From Phenylobacterium sp. (lineage in GTDB: Bacteria > Pseudomonadota > Alphaproteobacteria > Caulobacterales > Caulobacteraceae): a stretch of 64,000 nucleotides of DNA. Below are positions 63,366 to 64,000 of this stretch, piece after piece. The stretch's first letter is position 1. Each line of letters opens with the position of its first letter. The notes beneath the pieces are model-generated. The model was not told the DNA's origin, did no database searches, and saw only the letters and a list, made by a program, of their open reading frames with translations. The position numbers were made by a program, and so were the translations under genes. Location of the stretch: contig NZ_SCVD01000022.1 in the NCBI RefSeq assembly GCF_004297125.1, positions 1 through 64,000 of the forward strand, read 5' to 3'.

Positions 63366-64000
63366 TCAAGAATGTTCGAGCCGTTCGATCATGGCCTGGA
63401 GATCGGCCACGATCGCGTCCTTCTTGTCGTCCAGGCGCGCCACGCGGCCCGCCACGCCCACCGCGGCCACCCGGCCGAACGGGCCCTTGGGCAGGGCCGC
63501 GCCGATGATGCCCAGGCCGGGCGAGATGCTGTTCTTGGAGAAGGCGTAGCCGCGCGCCCGGACCTCGTTCACCCGGGTCATCAGGTCCTCCCGCGACTGC
63601 ATGGCGCCGTCGCCCGAGGCGTTGATCCGCCGGCGCAGCCGCTCGATCTCGGCGTCGCTCTTGGCCGAAAGCAATACCAACCCCATTCCGGACCGCGCGA
63701 GCGGGCGCAGGGTGCCGGGCGGGGCGCGGAACTGCAGCGGTTCGGCGGAATGTATGACGTGGACATACTGGGCGTGCAGGTCGCTCTGGACCGCCAGCAC
63801 CACCGTCTCGCCGACCTTGCGGTGCAGGTCCTCCAGGGCGGGGAGGAGCTGGCCTTCGCCGAACAGCGCCCCCGGCACCCAGCTGCCCAGGACCGCGATG
63901 CGCATGGTGGGGAAATAGGTTCGCCGTTCGCGGTCGTAGTCGAGATAGCCGAGGGCCACGAGCGACTTCATCAGGGCCGAGCCGCTGGAGGTGGGATAGC
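63366..64000 (-). CDS. IclR family transcriptional regulator (5' end outside window)
   Basis: The frame stays open to the window edge. PTSSGSALMKSLVALGYLDYD is the end of the winged-helix domain, and VGETVVLAVQSDLHAQYVHVI begins the effector-binding domain, with a C-terminal GLGIIGAALPKGPFGRVAAVGVAG. It is encoded directly upstream of the CoA transferase and probably controls it in response to a small carboxylate. The N-terminal third of the HTH is missing. Confidence 0.9.
   Translation of the reverse strand, partial: YPTSSGSALMKSLVALGYLDYDRERRTYFPTMRIAVLGSWVPGALFGEGQLLPALEDLHRKVGETVVLAVQSDLHAQYVHVIHSAEPLQFRAPPGTLRPLARSGMGLVLLSAKSDAEIERLRRRINASGDGAMQSREDLMTRVNEVRARGYAFSKNSISPGLGIIGAALPKGPFGRVAAVGVAGRVARLDDKKDAIVADLQAMIERLEHS

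Overview
The window reads as a chromosomal segment of a GC-rich alphaproteobacterium of the Caulobacterales, most likely Caulobacteraceae and Phenylobacterium- or Caulobacter-like. The evidence is an RcdA-type DUF1465 cell-cycle adaptor beside a DUF1192 protein, a large-form isocitrate lyase divergent from an XRE/IrrE-type regulator, an L31 of the Caulobacter type, GTTC-N7-GTTC LexA-type boxes, a PEP-CTERM-type secreted protein, and many fatty-acid or CoA catabolism genes. The genus is inference. No phage, plasmid, CRISPR or classical insertion sequence was seen.

Layout. 1-10 kb: 3' end of class II fructose-bisphosphate aldolase, a 2H-phosphoesterase-like gene, clade 3 catalase, an MHS transporter, bacterioferritin and Bfd with Fur-like operators, a cyanide-insensitive type bd oxidase (cydA, cydB and a small DUF2474 subunit), thiE, a GFA-type protein and suhB. 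10-18 kb: glycerophosphodiesterase, an ABC exporter, rpmE, a hypothetical gene whose 3' end is overprinted by a repeat, a DUF559 nuclease-like gene between inverted repeats, rcdA, DUF1192, a quinone oxidoreductase and an iron-permease-like protein. 18-29 kb: a tandem-TetR regulator, a RamB-like regulator divergent from aceA then glcB (glyoxylate shunt), and a ydbH-ynbE-ydbL envelope operon. 29-42 kb: an SDR, a fadJ-like bifunctional protein and thiolase, YceI, a PQQ quinohaemoprotein dehydrogenase, a rubrerythrin/Fe-S oxidoreductase/DUF3501 operon, AlkB, two secreted repeat proteins, and an LLM monooxygenase with an alpha/beta hydrolase. 42-54 kb: DUF2061-Dps, erythromycin-esterase-like protein, Nudix, Usg, an oligopeptide-binding lipoprotein, a glycine-zipper protein, an AAHS transporter, a Fur-like box with TonB receptor and PepSY reductase, GST, a PEP-CTERM protein and tRNA-Ser(CGA). 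54-64 kb: PaaI thioesterase, thiolase-like/DUF35 pair, ABC-F ATPase, a second DUF559 gene between inverted repeats, a DUF3857 transglutaminase, a paralogue of the overprinted hypothetical gene, a CaiB-type CoA transferase and a partial IclR regulator.

Themes. Iron storage and oxidative defence genes recur (catalase, Bfr/Bfd, Dps, rubrerythrin module, YceI), and four loci carry related palindromes built on GCGAATGA or close variants. Acetate and fatty-acid use is complete from beta-oxidation to the glyoxylate shunt. The most novel signal is a family of small repeat-bounded units. Two units of about 550 bp carry a DUF559 (Vsr/PD-(D/E)XK-like) gene between inverted GC-rich arms. Two gene-less units and one half unit share similar arms, and two of these alter the 3' ends of neighbouring genes. 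This looks like an undescribed class of mobile or mobilised DUF559 element, but it is inferred from one window.
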